Counted from the stretch's first letter, positions 48,268 through 57,955 are shown. The stretch is DNA of 64,000 nt from Variovorax boronicumulans (GCF_029892485.1 NZ_JARXVG010000006.1:186001-250000); one strand, 5' to 3'. The notes: a model not told the origin generated them from the letters alone. Made by a program: numbers and translations.

Positions 48268-50184
48268 ATGTTTGATTTCTTCCGCAAGTACAACAAGATC
48301 GTCATGATTTTCTTGTTCTTGCTGATCATTCCGTCGTTCGTGCTCTTCGGCGTCGAACGTTATCAGGGCTCCGGCAGCGACGAGAAGGTTGCCCGCATCG
48401 AGGGCCACGACATCACCAAGCCCGAGTGGGACGCGCAGCACCGCATCGAGAGCGATCGCATCCGCCAGCAGTCGCCCAACGTCGATCCGACGGTGCTCGA
48501 CTCGGACGCCCTGCGCTATGCCACGCTGGAGCGCATGGTGCGCGACCGCGTGCTGGCCGCGGCGGCCGCCAAGGCGAACATGACGGTGTCCGAAGACCGC
48601 CTGGGGCGGATCTTTGCGCAGGACCAGGGCCTCGCCTCGTTCCGCACGCCCGATGGCAAGTTCGACCGCGAAACCTTCCTGCGCGTGACGGGCCGAACGC
48701 CCGAGCAGTACGAAGCCTCGGTGCGCGCCGACATGTCCACGCAACAGGTGCTGCTCGGCGTCTCGGGCACGTCCCTCACGCCGCCCGCGCTGGTGGCCGC
48801 CACGGTCAATGCCTTCTACGACCGCCGCGAAATCCAGGTGGCGCGCTTCACGCCGGAGAGCTTTGCTTCGAAGGTGACCGTGAGCGACGCCGATGTGGAG
48901 GCCTATTACAAGGACCACACCTCGCAGTTCCAGGCGCCCGAGCAGGCCAACATCGAATATCTGTTGCTCGACCTCGATGCGGCCAAGAAGAACGTCGTCG
49001 TCAGCGAAGCCGATCTCAAGACCTACTACGAACAGAACACCGCGCGCTTCGGCACGAAGGAAGAACGCCGCGCCAGCCACATCCTGATCACCGCGCCGGC
49101 CAGCATGGCGGCCGCCGATCGTGCCAAGGCAAAGGCCAAGGCAGAGCAACTGCTTGCCGATGTAAAAAAGGCGCCGAACACCTTCGGTGACGTGGCGCGC
49201 AAGAACTCACAGGACCCGGGCTCGGCGGAGAAGGGCGGAGACCTCGACTTCGTCACCAAGGGCGCGATGGTCAAGCCGTTCGAGGATGCGATGTTCGCGC
49301 TGAAGAAGGGTGAGATCAGCGGCATTGTCGAAACCGAGTTCGGCTATCACATCATCCACCTCGTCGACATCAAGCCGGCCGTGGTGCCGCCTTTCGAACA
49401 AGTGCGCGCGACCATCGAAGGCGAAGTCCGCGCCGCACAGGCCGCGCAGGAATTCGCGAAGGCCGCCGAGGTGTTCACCGATGCGGTCTACCAGCAGCCC
49501 GACAGCCTCAAGTCCGCCGCGGAGAAGCTCAAGCTCACGATCCAGACAGCGACCAATGTCCCGCGCATTCCCGCGCCGGGCGCGAAGGGTCCGCTGGCCA
49601 GCCGCAACTTCCTGAGCGCGCTGTATGCGAGCGACTCGCTCGAGCGCAAGCAGAACACCGAGGCGATCGAGGTTGGCTCCAGCCAGCTCGCGTCGGGCCG
49701 CGTGACCCAGTACACGCCCGCGCATCCGATCCCGCTGGCCGAGGTCAAGGAAAAGATCCGCGCGCAGCTCGTCACCGAGCGTGCCGCCGCGCTCGCCAAG
49801 GCCGAAGGCGAAGCCAAGCTCGCGGCCTGGACGACCAAGGCGGACGGCGCAACCTTCGGCGCCCCGGTCACGGTCTCGCGCATTGATGCGCAGTCGCAGC
49901 CCCTTCCCGTGATCGATGCCGCGCTGCGCGCCGATGCGGCCAAGCTGCCTTCGCTGGTGGGCGTGGACCTGGGTGCGCAGGGTTATTCGGTGGTCCGCGT
50001 GACCAAGGTGGTTCCGCGCACGCCGCCGACGCCGGAGCAGGCGCAGCAGGAAAGTGCGCAGGTCGGCCAGTCGGTCACCGCTGCCGAGGCTGCCGCCTAC
50101 TACGACCTTCTGAAGGAACGCTTCAAGGCCAAGATCCTCGTGCCGAAGCCGGCGGACACGCTGCCCGTTGCCACAGCGCGCTGA
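48268..50184 (+). CDS. ppiD: SurA/PpiD-type peptidyl-prolyl isomerase
   Basis: This 638-residue periplasmic folding factor is anchored in the inner membrane by an N-terminal helix (IVMIFLFLLIIPSFVLFGV, about residues 11-29). The SurA_N-like chaperone region (LDSDALRYATLERMVRDRVL) follows, a parvulin rotamase domain is at about residues 275-375 (RRASHILITAPASMAAADRA, DVARKNSQDPGSAEKGGDLD, GEISGIVETEFGYHIIHLVD), and a second chaperone part is at the C-terminus. Its position after hupB and tRNA-Val is the typical gammaproteobacterial and betaproteobacterial order. Start ATG 48268. Confidence 0.93.
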   Translation: MFDFFRKYNKIVMIFLFLLIIPSFVLFGVERYQGSGSDEKVARIEGHDITKPEWDAQHRIESDRIRQQSPNVDPTVLDSDALRYATLERMVRDRVLAAAAAKANMTVSEDRLGRIFAQDQGLASFRTPDGKFDRETFLRVTGRTPEQYEASVRADMSTQQVLLGVSGTSLTPPALVAATVNAFYDRREIQVARFTPESFASKVTVSDADVEAYYKDHTSQFQAPEQANIEYLLLDLDAAKKNVVVSEADLKTYYEQNTARFGTKEERRASHILITAPASMAAADRAKAKAKAEQLLADVKKAPNTFGDVARKNSQDPGSAEKGGDLDFVTKGAMVKPFEDAMFALKKGEISGIVETEFGYHIIHLVDIKPAVVPPFEQVRATIEGEVRAAQAAQEFAKAAEVFTDAVYQQPDSLKSAAEKLKLTIQTATNVPRIPAPGAKGPLASRNFLSALYASDSLERKQNTEAIEVGSSQLASGRVTQYTPAHPIPLAEVKEKIRAQLVTERAAALAKAEGEAKLAAWTTKADGATFGAPVTVSRIDAQSQPLPVIDAALRADAAKLPSLVGVDLGAQGYSVVRVTKVVPRTPPTPEQAQQESAQVGQSVTAAEAAAYYDLLKERFKAKILVPKPADTLPVATAR

Positions 50185-50206
50185 CAAGGCGCCGCGCACG
50201 ACAAAC

Positions 50207-50235
50207 GCCCGGGTCGATGACCCGGGCTTTTTTTT
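50207..50235 (+). terminator. Rho-independent terminator after ppiD
   Basis: GCCCGGGTC-GAT-GACCCGGGC (50207-50227), a perfect 9-bp GC-rich stem, followed by eight T residues (50228-50235). Confidence 0.95.
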
Positions 50236-50285
50236 GGTCGCACGAGGGACAAGCGTCGCCCGCGCTTCTTGCCAGAATCCGGCGC

Positions 50286-50960
50286 ATGGGAACCCTCTAC
50301 CTTGTGCGCCACGGGCAGGCCAGCTTCGGCGCCGCCGACTATGACAACCTGAGCGAGCTCGGGCACCGACAGTCCGTGCGCCTGGGCGAGTATTGGCGCG
50401 AGCGCGGCATGAAGTTCGATGCCGTCATCACCGGCACCCTGAAGCGGCATCGCCAGACCTGGGAAGGCATCGCCAAGGGCCTCGGGCTCGAGCGCGACGA
50501 TGTGCTGCCGTGGCCCGGGCTCAACGAGTACGACAGCGAGGCGGTCATTGCCACCATTCACGAGGGCAAGCTCGAGAAGCCCGATTCACCCGAGATGTAC
50601 CGCCATCACTTCCGCCTGTTGCGCGAAGGGTTGGGCGCATGGATGCAGGGCAGGACGGCACCGGTCGGCATGCCGAACTATGTCGACTTTCTCTCCGGCG
50701 TGACGACGGCGCTCGACCATGTGCGCGACCGGCACCACGGGGCGAAGGTGCTGGTGGTGTCGAGTGGAGGGCCGATCAGCACCGCGGTCGGCCATGTACT
50801 GGGCACGAGCGCCGAGACGACCATCGAACTCAACCTGCGCATCCGCAACACCTCGGTGACGGAGTTCGCCTTCACGCCGAAGCGCCACATGCTGGTGACC
50901 TACAACACGCTGCCGCATCTCGATGGGCCGGCGTACGGGGACTGGGTCACCTACTCCTGA
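50286..50960 (+). CDS. Histidine phosphatase family protein
   Basis: The 224-residue phosphoglycerate-mutase-like fold shows the catalytic RHG motif near the start (MGTLYLVRHGQASFGAADYD), the second-half SNPGAxR-like region VITGTLKRHRQTWEGIAKGL, and VLVVSSGGPISTAVGHVLG with the Ser-Gly-Gly motif near the second catalytic His. The substrate is not determinable; such enzymes range from broad phosphatases to phosphosugar mutases. Start ATG 50286 immediately precedes the RHG-bearing strand. Confidence 0.85.
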   Translation: MGTLYLVRHGQASFGAADYDNLSELGHRQSVRLGEYWRERGMKFDAVITGTLKRHRQTWEGIAKGLGLERDDVLPWPGLNEYDSEAVIATIHEGKLEKPDSPEMYRHHFRLLREGLGAWMQGRTAPVGMPNYVDFLSGVTTALDHVRDRHHGAKVLVVSSGGPISTAVGHVLGTSAETTIELNLRIRNTSVTEFAFTPKRHMLVTYNTLPHLDGPAYGDWVTYS

Positions 50961-50987
50961 GAACCCCGATTCGCATGGCGCGGCGCG

Positions 50988-51320
50988 TCAGGCCTGCCAG
51001 ACGCCGTAGCCGGCCTTGCGCAATGCGATGCCGAGGTCGACCTCCATGAGGCGCGCGTCGTCATAAGGCATCGGGTTGTGGCGCTCGTAGAGCGCGGGGA
51101 GCAGCCGCAAGCCGAACGCCTGCACGAAGCTGTTGGCCTGGATGCCGGCCTTGTGCTTGTCGAAGCGGATGTCCGGGTCCAGGCCAGTCATGCCCACGTA
51201 GACGAAGGGCTTGCCGAGCTGGTAGTTGGGATTGGCGCGCCTGAAGCGGCTGCTGTTCCACACGCGATCGTCGAGCTCGACCACATAGACGTGGTGCCTG
51301 GCGCGTGGCTTGCGGGGCAT
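50988..51320 (-). CDS. GIY-YIG nuclease-superfamily-like protein
   Basis: This 110-residue protein has the two-strand GIY-YIG-like start (RHHVYVVELDDRVWNSSRF, then KPFVYVGMTGLDPDIRFDKH) with a following Arg and His, and an acidic helix DDARLMEVDLGIALRKAG carrying the family Glu. Many small members are of unknown role in DNA handling. ATG 51320 is chosen; a TTG upstream (51368) would add 16 low-complexity residues. Confidence 0.65.
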   Translation of the reverse strand: MPRKPRARHHVYVVELDDRVWNSSRFRRANPNYQLGKPFVYVGMTGLDPDIRFDKHKAGIQANSFVQAFGLRLLPALYERHNPMPYDDARLMEVDLGIALRKAGYGVWQA

Positions 51321-51381
51321 GGGGTTCGCGGCCTGGCTTGGCCTTGCCGCGCTGCGCGGCGACGGCAAGGCCGCGTGGGGA

Positions 51382-51630
51382 TCAGCTCTTGCGCTTGATC
51401 AGGCCGTAGAGGATCAACAGAACGATCGCGCCCAGCACGGAAGCGATGAAGCCGGCGCCCTGGCCTGCGGTGTACCAGCCCATGGCCTGGCCGACGTAGG
51501 TGACGATCAGCGAGCCTGCAATGCCGATCAGCGTGGTCACGATGAAGCCGGCGGAATCGTCGCCGGGCTTCACGGCGCGTGCCACAAGACCCACGACGAA
51601 CCCGATCAGAATAGTCCAGACGATGCTCAT
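51382..51630 (-). CDS. GlsB/YeaQ/YmgE-family stress membrane protein
   Basis: This 82-residue protein has three hydrophobic helices with the family pattern (MSIVWTILIGFVVGLVARAV, then KPGDDSAGFIVTTLIGIAGS, and GFIASVLGAIVLLILYGLIK). RBS AAAGGAA precedes ATG 51630. These small inner-membrane proteins are induced by envelope or osmotic stress; the exact function is unknown. Confidence 0.88.
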   Translation of the reverse strand: MSIVWTILIGFVVGLVARAVKPGDDSAGFIVTTLIGIAGSLIVTYVGQAMGWYTAGQGAGFIASVLGAIVLLILYGLIKRKS

Positions 51631-51832
51631 GAAGAAATTCCTTTGGTGAGGTGGAAGTGGCGAAGCGCCGCGCCCGGCTGCGCGGGCCGCGTCGATGATA
51701 GCGGAGCCATGTGAGCGGTCGCACCCGCGATCCGCATCGGTGCGTGCGAGCGAGGATTTTTGCTGCAGGGCAGCGGCCAGGGCGCTGTGGCGTCCTACAG
51801 CGGGCGGACGCATGCGGGGCTATACCTGCCGC

Positions 51833-52465
51833 ATGCTCGAAAAACTACCTGAAGCCGTCGGCCGTGCATTGCACGGCGTGCGCGCCGGCCTGGACAACAT
51901 CGTCTTCAACACGCTCGGCCTGCGCGAAGGCATGGCCTCGATGACGCTGACGAGCCTGGCGTTCGCCGACCATGCACCGATTCCGTCGCGCTACACGGCC
52001 GATGGAGAGGGCGTTTCGCCTCCCTTGCAATGGACGGGGCTGCCCAAGGGCGCCGCATCGCTGGTGCTGGTCGTCGAGGACGCCGACTCGCCCACGCCCA
52101 ATCCGCTGGTGCATGCCATCGTGGTCGGGCTGGCGCCTGAAGACGGCGCGCTGGCAGAGGCGGCCATTCCCGGTGGTGATCGCGAAGGCGCAGGCCTGCA
52201 CGTCGGGCTCAATTCGAGCCTGCAGGCGACCTGGCTGCCTCCGGACCCTCCGCCCGGCCACGGCGTGCATCGCTATGCCTTCCAGCTGTTTGCGCTGGGC
52301 ACCGTTCCGGTGTTTTCCGAAGAGCCGGGCCGTGACGAGGTACTGGGCGAATTGCGCGATCACGCCATTGCCAGTGGACTCCTGATCGGCACCTGCGAAC
52401 GATCCGATGGATCGATCAAGATCGAGGAGGGTGTGTCGGCGTCGGGCCCTCTTGCGGCAGGCTGA
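51833..52465 (+). CDS. YbhB/YbcL-family phosphatidylethanolamine-binding-like protein
   Basis: This 210-residue protein is a PEBP-like fold: MTLTSLAFADHAPIPSRYTA, then GEGVSPPLQWTGLPKGAASL (the DGENVSPPLSW-type family signature), LVLVVEDADSPTPNPLVHAI with the Asp-Pro-Asp-Ala-like site, and a C-terminal GLHVGLNSSLQATWLPPDPP and HGVHRYAFQLFALG. Members bind phospholipid-like ligands or act as enzyme inhibitors. A 33-residue N-terminal helical extension precedes the domain. Start ATG 51833. Confidence 0.85.
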   Translation: MLEKLPEAVGRALHGVRAGLDNIVFNTLGLREGMASMTLTSLAFADHAPIPSRYTADGEGVSPPLQWTGLPKGAASLVLVVEDADSPTPNPLVHAIVVGLAPEDGALAEAAIPGGDREGAGLHVGLNSSLQATWLPPDPPPGHGVHRYAFQLFALGTVPVFSEEPGRDEVLGELRDHAIASGLLIGTCERSDGSIKIEEGVSASGPLAAG

Positions 52466-52539
52466 ACATGAATTTCAAACCATGTCGCAGTCGCCGAAGC
52501 AAAAATCGCGATTTTTGACGCTACAATTGCGGGCTCTGC

Positions 52540-52616
52540 GGTGGCTGTAGCTCAGCTGGTAGAGTCCCAGATTGTGATTCTGGTCGTCGTGGGTTCGAGT
52601 CCCATCAGCCACCCCA
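52540..52616 (+). tRNA. tRNA-His (anticodon GUG)
   Basis: Full cloverleaf: GTGGCTG (52541-52547) pairs with CAGCCAC (52606-52612), anticodon GTG in the loop TTGTGAT, T arm GTGGGTTCGAGTCCCAT, encoded CCA. G at 52540 opposite C at 52613 fits the extra G-1 of tRNA-His. Confidence 0.95.
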
Positions 52617-52661
52617 AAAAACAACTTCTTCGTGCTATTTCCAAATAGCACTCAAGCAAAT

Positions 52662-52695
52662 ACAACGCCGGGTTTACCCGGCGTTGTCATTTTTG
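52662..52695 (+). terminator. Rho-independent terminator after tRNA-His
   Basis: ACAACGCCGGGT (52662-52673) and ACCCGGCGTTGT (52676-52687) form a perfect 12-bp stem with a very short loop, followed by CATTTTT. Confidence 0.9.
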
Positions 52696-52834
52696 GCAAA
52701 TCGCTCGTTGCAGCAGTTGCCTCGAACTTTCCCTCCTGTTTCCCCTCGATATACCGCGCGAAAGCGATCTGCTTTGCGTTGCGCCCTGTTGCATTGCACC
52801 GATTGGTGCTGCCATTTTTTTGGGGTCGGCGTAC

Positions 52835-52862
52835 TTGTGGCAAATGTAAACTGAATTAAAAT
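52835..52862 (+). promoter_or_regulatory. Possible promoter of the H-NS gene
   Basis: TTGTGG (52835-52840) and TAAAAT (52857-52862) with a 16-bp spacer, 31 bp before the H-NS-family start. The -10 is close to consensus, the -35 weak. Confidence 0.4.
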
Positions 52863-52892
52863 CCACCCGTTTTCAATTTCAGGAGTCCAACA

Positions 52893-53237
52893 ATGGCTTC
52901 GACACTCGCCGATATCAATTCCCAGATCAAGAAGCACGACGAGCAGATTGCTCAATTGCGCAAGCAGGCCGAAGACCTCCGTAACCAGGAGCGCGCAGGC
53001 GTGATCGAGGAGTTGCGCAAGAAGATTGCGGAATTCGGTTTGACCGCTTCCGACCTGAAGCTCGGCGGCCGCGGTCCGGCCGCCAAGCGCAGTGCAGGTG
53101 CCGCGGCACCCAAGGCAGCTGCCAAATACCGTGGTCCGACAGGCGAAACCTGGTCTGGTGGCCGTGGCCGCAAGCCACGCTGGGTGACCGAAGCATTGGC
53201 TGCCGGCAAGTCGCTTTCTGATTACGAGATCAAGTAA
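52893..53237 (+). CDS. H-NS family histone-like protein
   Basis: This 114-residue protein has an N-terminal coiled-coil oligomerisation region (MASTLADINSQIKKHDEQIA, QLRKQAEDLRNQERAGVIEE) and a C-terminal DNA-binding domain with the core motif YRGPTGETWSGGRGRKPRWV (the W-G-R-G-x-x-P signature). An Ala/Lys-rich linker joins them. It silences AT-rich, horizontally acquired DNA and may well act on the radical-SAM cassette of this prophage, which is an inference. Confidence 0.93.
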   Translation: MASTLADINSQIKKHDEQIAQLRKQAEDLRNQERAGVIEELRKKIAEFGLTASDLKLGGRGPAAKRSAGAAAPKAAAKYRGPTGETWSGGRGRKPRWVTEALAAGKSLSDYEIK

Positions 53238-53266
53238 GCGCCCCGAGTCGCCGAACTTTTATCAAT

Positions 53267-53294
53267 AAAAAAGCCCGCTGATGCGGGCTTTTTT
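53267..53294. terminator. Bidirectional terminator
   Basis: AAAAAAGCCCGC-TGAT-GCGGGCTTTTTT at 53267-53294: GC stem with an A-run on one side and a T-run on the other, so it can end both the H-NS gene and the convergent oxidoreductase. Confidence 0.9.
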
Positions 53295-53317
53295 ATGGAT
53301 GCTGAAACGAGGCTCGC

Positions 53318-54304
53318 TCAGTTCACCATCACGAGTTTTCCTTTGACGCCGCGCGAGCCCATGTGGGCATACGCGGCCTTCAATTCGGCCATCGGCATCG
53401 TGCTGTCGATCACCGGTTTGATCTTTCCTTGTCCGTACCACTGTGCCAATTCGGCCATCATCTGCGCATTGGCTTTGGGTTCGCGCCTGGCGAAATCGCC
53501 CCAGAACACGCCCACGAGCGACGCGCCTTTCAGCAGGGTCAGGTTCAATGGCAGCGATGGAATGGGGCCTGATGCAAAACCCACCACCAAATAGCGGCCG
53601 CGCCAGCCAATGGAGCGAAAAGCAGGCTCTGCAAAATCACCGCCCACGGGGTCGTAAATGACATCGGGGCCCTTGCCGTCGGTTGCCGCCTTGATGGCGT
53701 CCCGAAAGCCGTTGGGCAATGCGTGGGTCGTGTAGTTGATCGTCGCATCGGCACCAATGGATCGGCACAGTTCACATTTCTCGTCGGTGGAAGCGGCAGC
53801 AATCACCTTGGCACCGGCAGCCTTGGCAATCTGGATGGCTGCAGTCCCCACGCCGCCTGCTGCACCCAGCACCAGCACGGTTTCCCCGGCCTTGAGCTGC
53901 GCGCGGTCCATCAGTGCATGCCACGAGGTGGCGTAGATCATGATGAACGCGGCCGCGTCGACATGGCCGAAGCCCTCGGGCAGCGGCATGCACAGCGCGG
54001 CGGGTGCCAGCGTGTGGGTGCCGAAGCCGCCGGTGCCCGACAGGCAGGCCACGTTCTGGCCGACCTTCAGGTGCGTCACGCCTTCGCCGACCGCCTGGAT
54101 GACGCCCGCATATTCCGACCCCGGAACGAAGGGCAGGGGCGGCTTCATCTGGTACTTGTTCTGCACGATCAGCAGGTCGGGGAAATTCAGGCTGGCCGCC
54201 TTGATTTCGATCAGCACCTGCCCTGGACCCGGCGTGGGCGTCGGCAGTTCCTTCCAGGTCAGCGCGTCGACGCCAATGGGGTTTTCGCAAAGCCATGCGT
54301 GCAT
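53318..54304 (-). CDS. Zinc-independent quinone-oxidoreductase-type alcohol dehydrogenase family protein
   Basis: This 328-residue MDR-superfamily protein has a GroES-like N-terminal domain (VLIEIKAASLNFPDLLIVQN, then PGSEYAGVIQAVGEGVTHLK). The Rossmann domain has the NADPH-binding LGAAGGVGTAAIQIAKAAGA. It lacks the structural-zinc Cys cluster and so resembles NADPH:quinone reductases (QOR). Substrate unknown. ATG 54304 is chosen because the family begins there; a longer reading starts at 54553. Confidence 0.85.
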   Translation of the reverse strand: MHAWLCENPIGVDALTWKELPTPTPGPGQVLIEIKAASLNFPDLLIVQNKYQMKPPLPFVPGSEYAGVIQAVGEGVTHLKVGQNVACLSGTGGFGTHTLAPAALCMPLPEGFGHVDAAAFIMIYATSWHALMDRAQLKAGETVLVLGAAGGVGTAAIQIAKAAGAKVIAAASTDEKCELCRSIGADATINYTTHALPNGFRDAIKAATDGKGPDVIYDPVGGDFAEPAFRSIGWRGRYLVVGFASGPIPSLPLNLTLLKGASLVGVFWGDFARREPKANAQMMAELAQWYGQGKIKPVIDSTMPMAELKAAYAHMGSRGVKGKLVMVN

Positions 54305-54431
54305 GCTCGGGTCTCCTTCGGATGGGTAATGTTGAGGCAATGACTGCGGGCATGATAGGTGTCGCGGCGGGGCATCCTTGTCCCTGCTGCGACGCACCCG
54401 ACGCCTACAATCCGGTGCACCGAAAAGCACC

Positions 54432-55190
54432 ATGAAGATACTTATTTCCAATGACGATGGCTTCCAGGCACCGGGCATCGTCGCATTGCACGACGCGCTC
54501 AAGGACATCGCCGAAGTCGAGGTGGTCGCACCCGAACACAACAACAGCGCCAAGTCGAATGCACTGACGCTGGCCGCACCGCTCTACGTGCACAAGGCGC
54601 ACAACGGTTTCCGCTACGTGACCGGCACGCCGGCCGACTGCGTGCACATCGCGCTCAAGGGCCTGCTCGACTACCGGCCCGACCTGGTGGTTTCCGGCAT
54701 CAACAACGGCGCCAACATGGGCGACGACACCATCTATTCAGGCACGGTCGGCGCGGCCATGGAGGCCTACCTGTTCGGCATTCCGGCCATTGCTTTCTCG
54801 CAGATCGAAAAGGGCTGGGCGCACGTGGATGCGGCCGCACAGGTGGCGCGCCGGCTGGTGCAGCAGATCGAGCGCGAGAAGATGATCGGCGGTCCGGCTT
54901 TCCTGCTCAACGTGAATGTGCCGAACCGGCCGTTCGACGAACTGAGGCCGGTCAGGGTCTGCAGGCTCGGCCGTCGTCACGCGGCGGAGAAGGTCATCAC
55001 GCAGGACAGTCCGCGCGGCGAGACGATGTACTGGATCGCAGGCGCGGGCAGCGCCAAGGACAGCGGCGAGGGCACCGACTTCCACGCCACCGCCGCAGGC
55101 CATATCGCCCTCACCCCGCTGCAGATCGACCTGACCGACCACGCCAACCTTGGCCAATGGCGCGAGACGGTGGCCCGTCTCGGCAATTGA
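54432..55190 (+). CDS. surE: 5'/3'-nucleotidase and exopolyphosphatase SurE
   Basis: The 252-residue protein has the SurE start MKILISNDDGFQAPGI, with the double-Asp metal site, then VEVVAPEHNNSAKSNALTL and VSGINNGANMGDDTIYSGTV. It removes phosphate from nucleotides and short polyphosphate in stationary phase. Start ATG 54432. It heads the surE-pcm-nlpD-rpoS cluster. Confidence 0.95.
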   Translation: MKILISNDDGFQAPGIVALHDALKDIAEVEVVAPEHNNSAKSNALTLAAPLYVHKAHNGFRYVTGTPADCVHIALKGLLDYRPDLVVSGINNGANMGDDTIYSGTVGAAMEAYLFGIPAIAFSQIEKGWAHVDAAAQVARRLVQQIEREKMIGGPAFLLNVNVPNRPFDELRPVRVCRLGRRHAAEKVITQDSPRGETMYWIAGAGSAKDSGEGTDFHATAAGHIALTPLQIDLTDHANLGQWRETVARLGN

Positions 55191-55191
55191 C

Positions 55192-55965
55192 ATGGCCACG
55201 CAACGGCCCAGCTTTCCGGTTCGCCTGACACCCACCGCTTCGGCTGCCACGCGCGGGCGCATGCCCGCCGTGCCGGTCAAGCCCATGGTGCCTTCCACGC
55301 CCTCGATGGCTTCGGACGCCGTGCGCGCACGCATGGTGCAAAAGCTCGCGGCGCAGGGTGTTTCCGATCCGCGCGTGCTGCGTGCAATGAGCGCCGTCGA
55401 GCGGCATCGCTTCGTGGACAGCGCCCTGGTCAACCAGGCCTACGAAGACACCAGCCTGCCGATCGGCCTGGGGCAGACCATTTCCAAGCCGAGCGTCGTG
55501 GCTCGCATGATCGAACTCCTGCTGGCCGCGCCCGCGCTGGCCGGAAAGCCGAACGACCGGCTCGGCCGCGTGCTAGAGATCGGCACCGGCTGCGGCTACC
55601 AGGCCGCGGTGCTGAACCACGTGGCGACCGAGGTCTACAGCATCGAGCGCCTGCGCGGCCTGCATGAGCGTGCACGCGCCAATCTGCGTCACTTCCGGCT
55701 GGCCACGGTTCACCTGATGCTGGGCGATGGAATGGTCGGCTATGCCAAGGGCGCGCCCTATGCCGGCATCATCGCGGCGGCCGGCGGCGAAGCCGTTCCA
55801 GAGGCCTGGATCGAACAACTCGCGGTCGGCGGGCGCATCGTTGCGCCGACCCATTCGGCCAAGGGCGGCCAAGCCCTTGTCGTCATCGACAAGACTGCCC
55901 GTGGGCTTGAGCGCCTCATTCTTGAGGCGGTTCACTTTGTCCCCCTAAAATCAGGCATCGCTTGA
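55192..55965 (+). CDS. pcm: Protein-L-isoaspartate O-methyltransferase
   Basis: This 257-residue protein has SAM-binding motifs GRVLEIGTGCGYQAAVLNHV and LMLGDGMVGYAKGAPYAGII, plus the isoaspartate-specific region QAYEDTSLPIGLGQTISKPS. It repairs isoaspartyl residues with SAM. An N-terminal extension of about 45 residues, Pro/Ala-rich, precedes the domain. The ATG lies one base after surE, consistent with an operon. Confidence 0.93.
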   Translation: MATQRPSFPVRLTPTASAATRGRMPAVPVKPMVPSTPSMASDAVRARMVQKLAAQGVSDPRVLRAMSAVERHRFVDSALVNQAYEDTSLPIGLGQTISKPSVVARMIELLLAAPALAGKPNDRLGRVLEIGTGCGYQAAVLNHVATEVYSIERLRGLHERARANLRHFRLATVHLMLGDGMVGYAKGAPYAGIIAAAGGEAVPEAWIEQLAVGGRIVAPTHSAKGGQALVVIDKTARGLERLILEAVHFVPLKSGIA

Positions 55966-55976
55966 AGGAATAACAA

Positions 55977-56885
55977 ATGCAGGGTTTTGGCAATCGGAGT
56001 TTGTTCGCGGGCATCACGTTGGCCGTCGTGCTCGTGATCGCGGGCTGCTCCGCACCGCGCGGGCCGGCGCCCGTCGAAGACCGCGGCACCATGACGCGGG
56101 CGCCCGGTGCCACGCCTGGCGGTTCTCCCATCACCGTCGATGCCAATGGCAAGCCGCTGGCGGGCATCGAGAACTACGGCAAGCCCGGCTACTACGCGGT
56201 ACGTCCCGGCGACACGATCCGCCGCATCGGCAGCGAAACCGGACAACGCTGGCAGGACATCGTCCGCTGGAACAATCTCGACAACGCCGACCTGATCGAA
56301 GTGGGCCAGGTGCTGCGTGTGATTCCGCCCTCGGGTTCGGGCACTGCCGTTGCAACCGCTCCCGCGGCTTCCGGATCGGATGGCGCCGTCACCAAGCCGG
56401 TTGTGCCACCCTCGGTGGTGGCACCCGTTCCTGCGACCGGTGCCAGCACGCCGGTCAAGCCGGCGGCGCCTGTCACGGCCTCTCCGGCGAGCCCCGGCAG
56501 CGGAAGTTCGGGCGACGAAGATCTCGGCTGGATCTGGCCCGCGAGCGGTTCGCTGATCGCCGGCTTCGACGAAGCCAAGAACAAGGGCTACGATATCAGC
56601 GGCAAGGCCGGCGACCCCGTGCTGGCCGCGGCCGACGGGCGAGTGGTTTATGCGGGTGCGGGCCTGCGCGGCTACGGCAACCTGATCATCCTGAAGCACA
56701 ACAACACCTACCTCACGGCATATGCGCACAACCAGGCGCTGCTCGTGAAGGAAGACCAGTCGGTTCAGAAGGGCCAGAAGATCGCCGAAATGGGCAACAG
56801 CGACGCCGATCGCGTGAAGCTGCATTTCGAGATCCGCCGTCAGGGCAAGCCCGTCGATCCGTCACGCTACCTGCCCGGCCGGTGA
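55977..56885 (+). CDS. nlpD: NlpD-like lipoprotein, LysM and M23 domains
   Basis: This 302-residue protein has a lipoprotein signal [10 protein letters not shown] with the lipobox Cys, then a LysM repeat ([20 protein letters not shown]) near residues 72-115. A long Pro/Ala/Ser/Thr linker follows, and a C-terminal M23 domain ([60 protein letters not shown]). The M23 domain lacks the usual HxH metal pair, so it is a non-catalytic EnvC/NlpD-type activator of amidases. It is immediately followed by rpoS. Confidence 0.92.
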   Translation: MQGFGNRSLFAGITLAVVLVIAGCSAPRGPAPVEDRGTMTRAPGATPGGSPITVDANGKPLAGIENYGKPGYYAVRPGDTIRRIGSETGQRWQDIVRWNNLDNADLIEVGQVLRVIPPSGSGTAVATAPAASGSDGAVTKPVVPPSVVAPVPATGASTPVKPAAPVTASPASPGSGSSGDEDLGWIWPASGSLIAGFDEAKNKGYDISGKAGDPVLAAADGRVVYAGAGLRGYGNLIILKHNNTYLTAYAHNQALLVKEDQSVQKGQKIAEMGNSDADRVKLHFEIRRQGKPVDPSRYLPGR

Positions 56886-56889
56886 TGCC

Positions 56890-57915
56890 ATGGCTGCCTC
56901 CCGCCCCCGCCGCACACTGCCTGTGCGCGGGCTGGCGGGCCGAGGCGGCAAGTCTCATGACGGCGAAAGGGACGCCTCTGCCGATGAGGCGCTCCCAGCC
57001 GACCCCGTAGCGCTCAACGCATCGCTGCCGCGAGGCGCAATGACCGAGTTGATCGGCGGCGAAGGTGCCGATGCGCTGACCATCTACCTGCGCCAGGTCC
57101 GGCGCACCGAGCTCTTCACGCCCGACGAGGAATTCCAGACCGCCTGCGCTGCGCGGTCCGGCGATTTCGCGGCACGGCAATCGATGATCGAGCACAACCT
57201 CCGGCTCGTGGTCAACATCGCCAAGGGCTACCTTGGCCGCGGTGTGCCGCTGTCGGACCTCATCGAAGAGGGCAACCTCGGACTGATGCACGCCATCACC
57301 AAGTTCGAGCCTGAACGCGGTTTCCGTTTTTCCACGTATGCGACCTGGTGGATCCGCCAGTCAGTCGAGCGCGCGGTCATGACGCAGGCGCGCGCGATCC
57401 GCCTGCCGGTGCACGTGGTGCGCGAACTGCAGCAGGTGCTGCGTGCCCGGCGTGCGCTCGAAGGCGACGCGGAGTTTCTTGCGCGCCGACCCGACGGGGT
57501 GCGCGTGGAAGACATCGCGGCACTGCTCGGTCGCGACGTGCAGGCGGTGGCCGACCTGCTGGCCCTGTCCGAAGCGCCGCGCTCGCTCGATGCCGGCGAT
57601 GCGCGCGGGGACGAGGGCTTCACATTGGCCGACACCGTGGCCTCCGACGACGAGCAGGGCAATCCGAGCGGCGTGACGCAGGCGCACGAGGTGGAGCGCC
57701 TGCTCGACCAGTGGGTCCACGCGCTCGATGCACGCGAGCGCGAGGTGCTGGAAGGCCGCTACGGCCTGCATGACCGCGAGCCTGAAACGCTCGAGGTGCT
57801 GAGCGTGCGCCTGGGCCTTACGCGGGAGCGCGTCAGGCAGATCCAGAACGAGGCGCTGGCCAAGATGCGCCGGCAGCTGGCGCGCTCGGGCATCGGGCGG
57901 GACGCGCTGTTCTAG
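56890..57915 (+). CDS. rpoS: RNA polymerase sigma factor RpoS
   Basis: The 341-residue stationary-phase sigma factor has region 1.2 ([20 protein letters not shown]), region 2 ([40 protein letters not shown]), region 3 ([20 protein letters not shown]) and region 4 ([40 protein letters not shown]). Start ATG 56890 lies four bases after nlpD. A 45-residue N-terminal extension is typical of the longer betaproteobacterial version. Expected to be strongly regulated by translation and proteolysis. Confidence 0.94.
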   Translation: MAASRPRRTLPVRGLAGRGGKSHDGERDASADEALPADPVALNASLPRGAMTELIGGEGADALTIYLRQVRRTELFTPDEEFQTACAARSGDFAARQSMIEHNLRLVVNIAKGYLGRGVPLSDLIEEGNLGLMHAITKFEPERGFRFSTYATWWIRQSVERAVMTQARAIRLPVHVVRELQQVLRARRALEGDAEFLARRPDGVRVEDIAALLGRDVQAVADLLALSEAPRSLDAGDARGDEGFTLADTVASDDEQGNPSGVTQAHEVERLLDQWVHALDAREREVLEGRYGLHDREPETLEVLSVRLGLTRERVRQIQNEALAKMRRQLARSGIGRDALF

Positions 57916-57955
57916 CGGGGTGAAAAGCGGGGGCGGCCGCTGAGACAATCGGGGG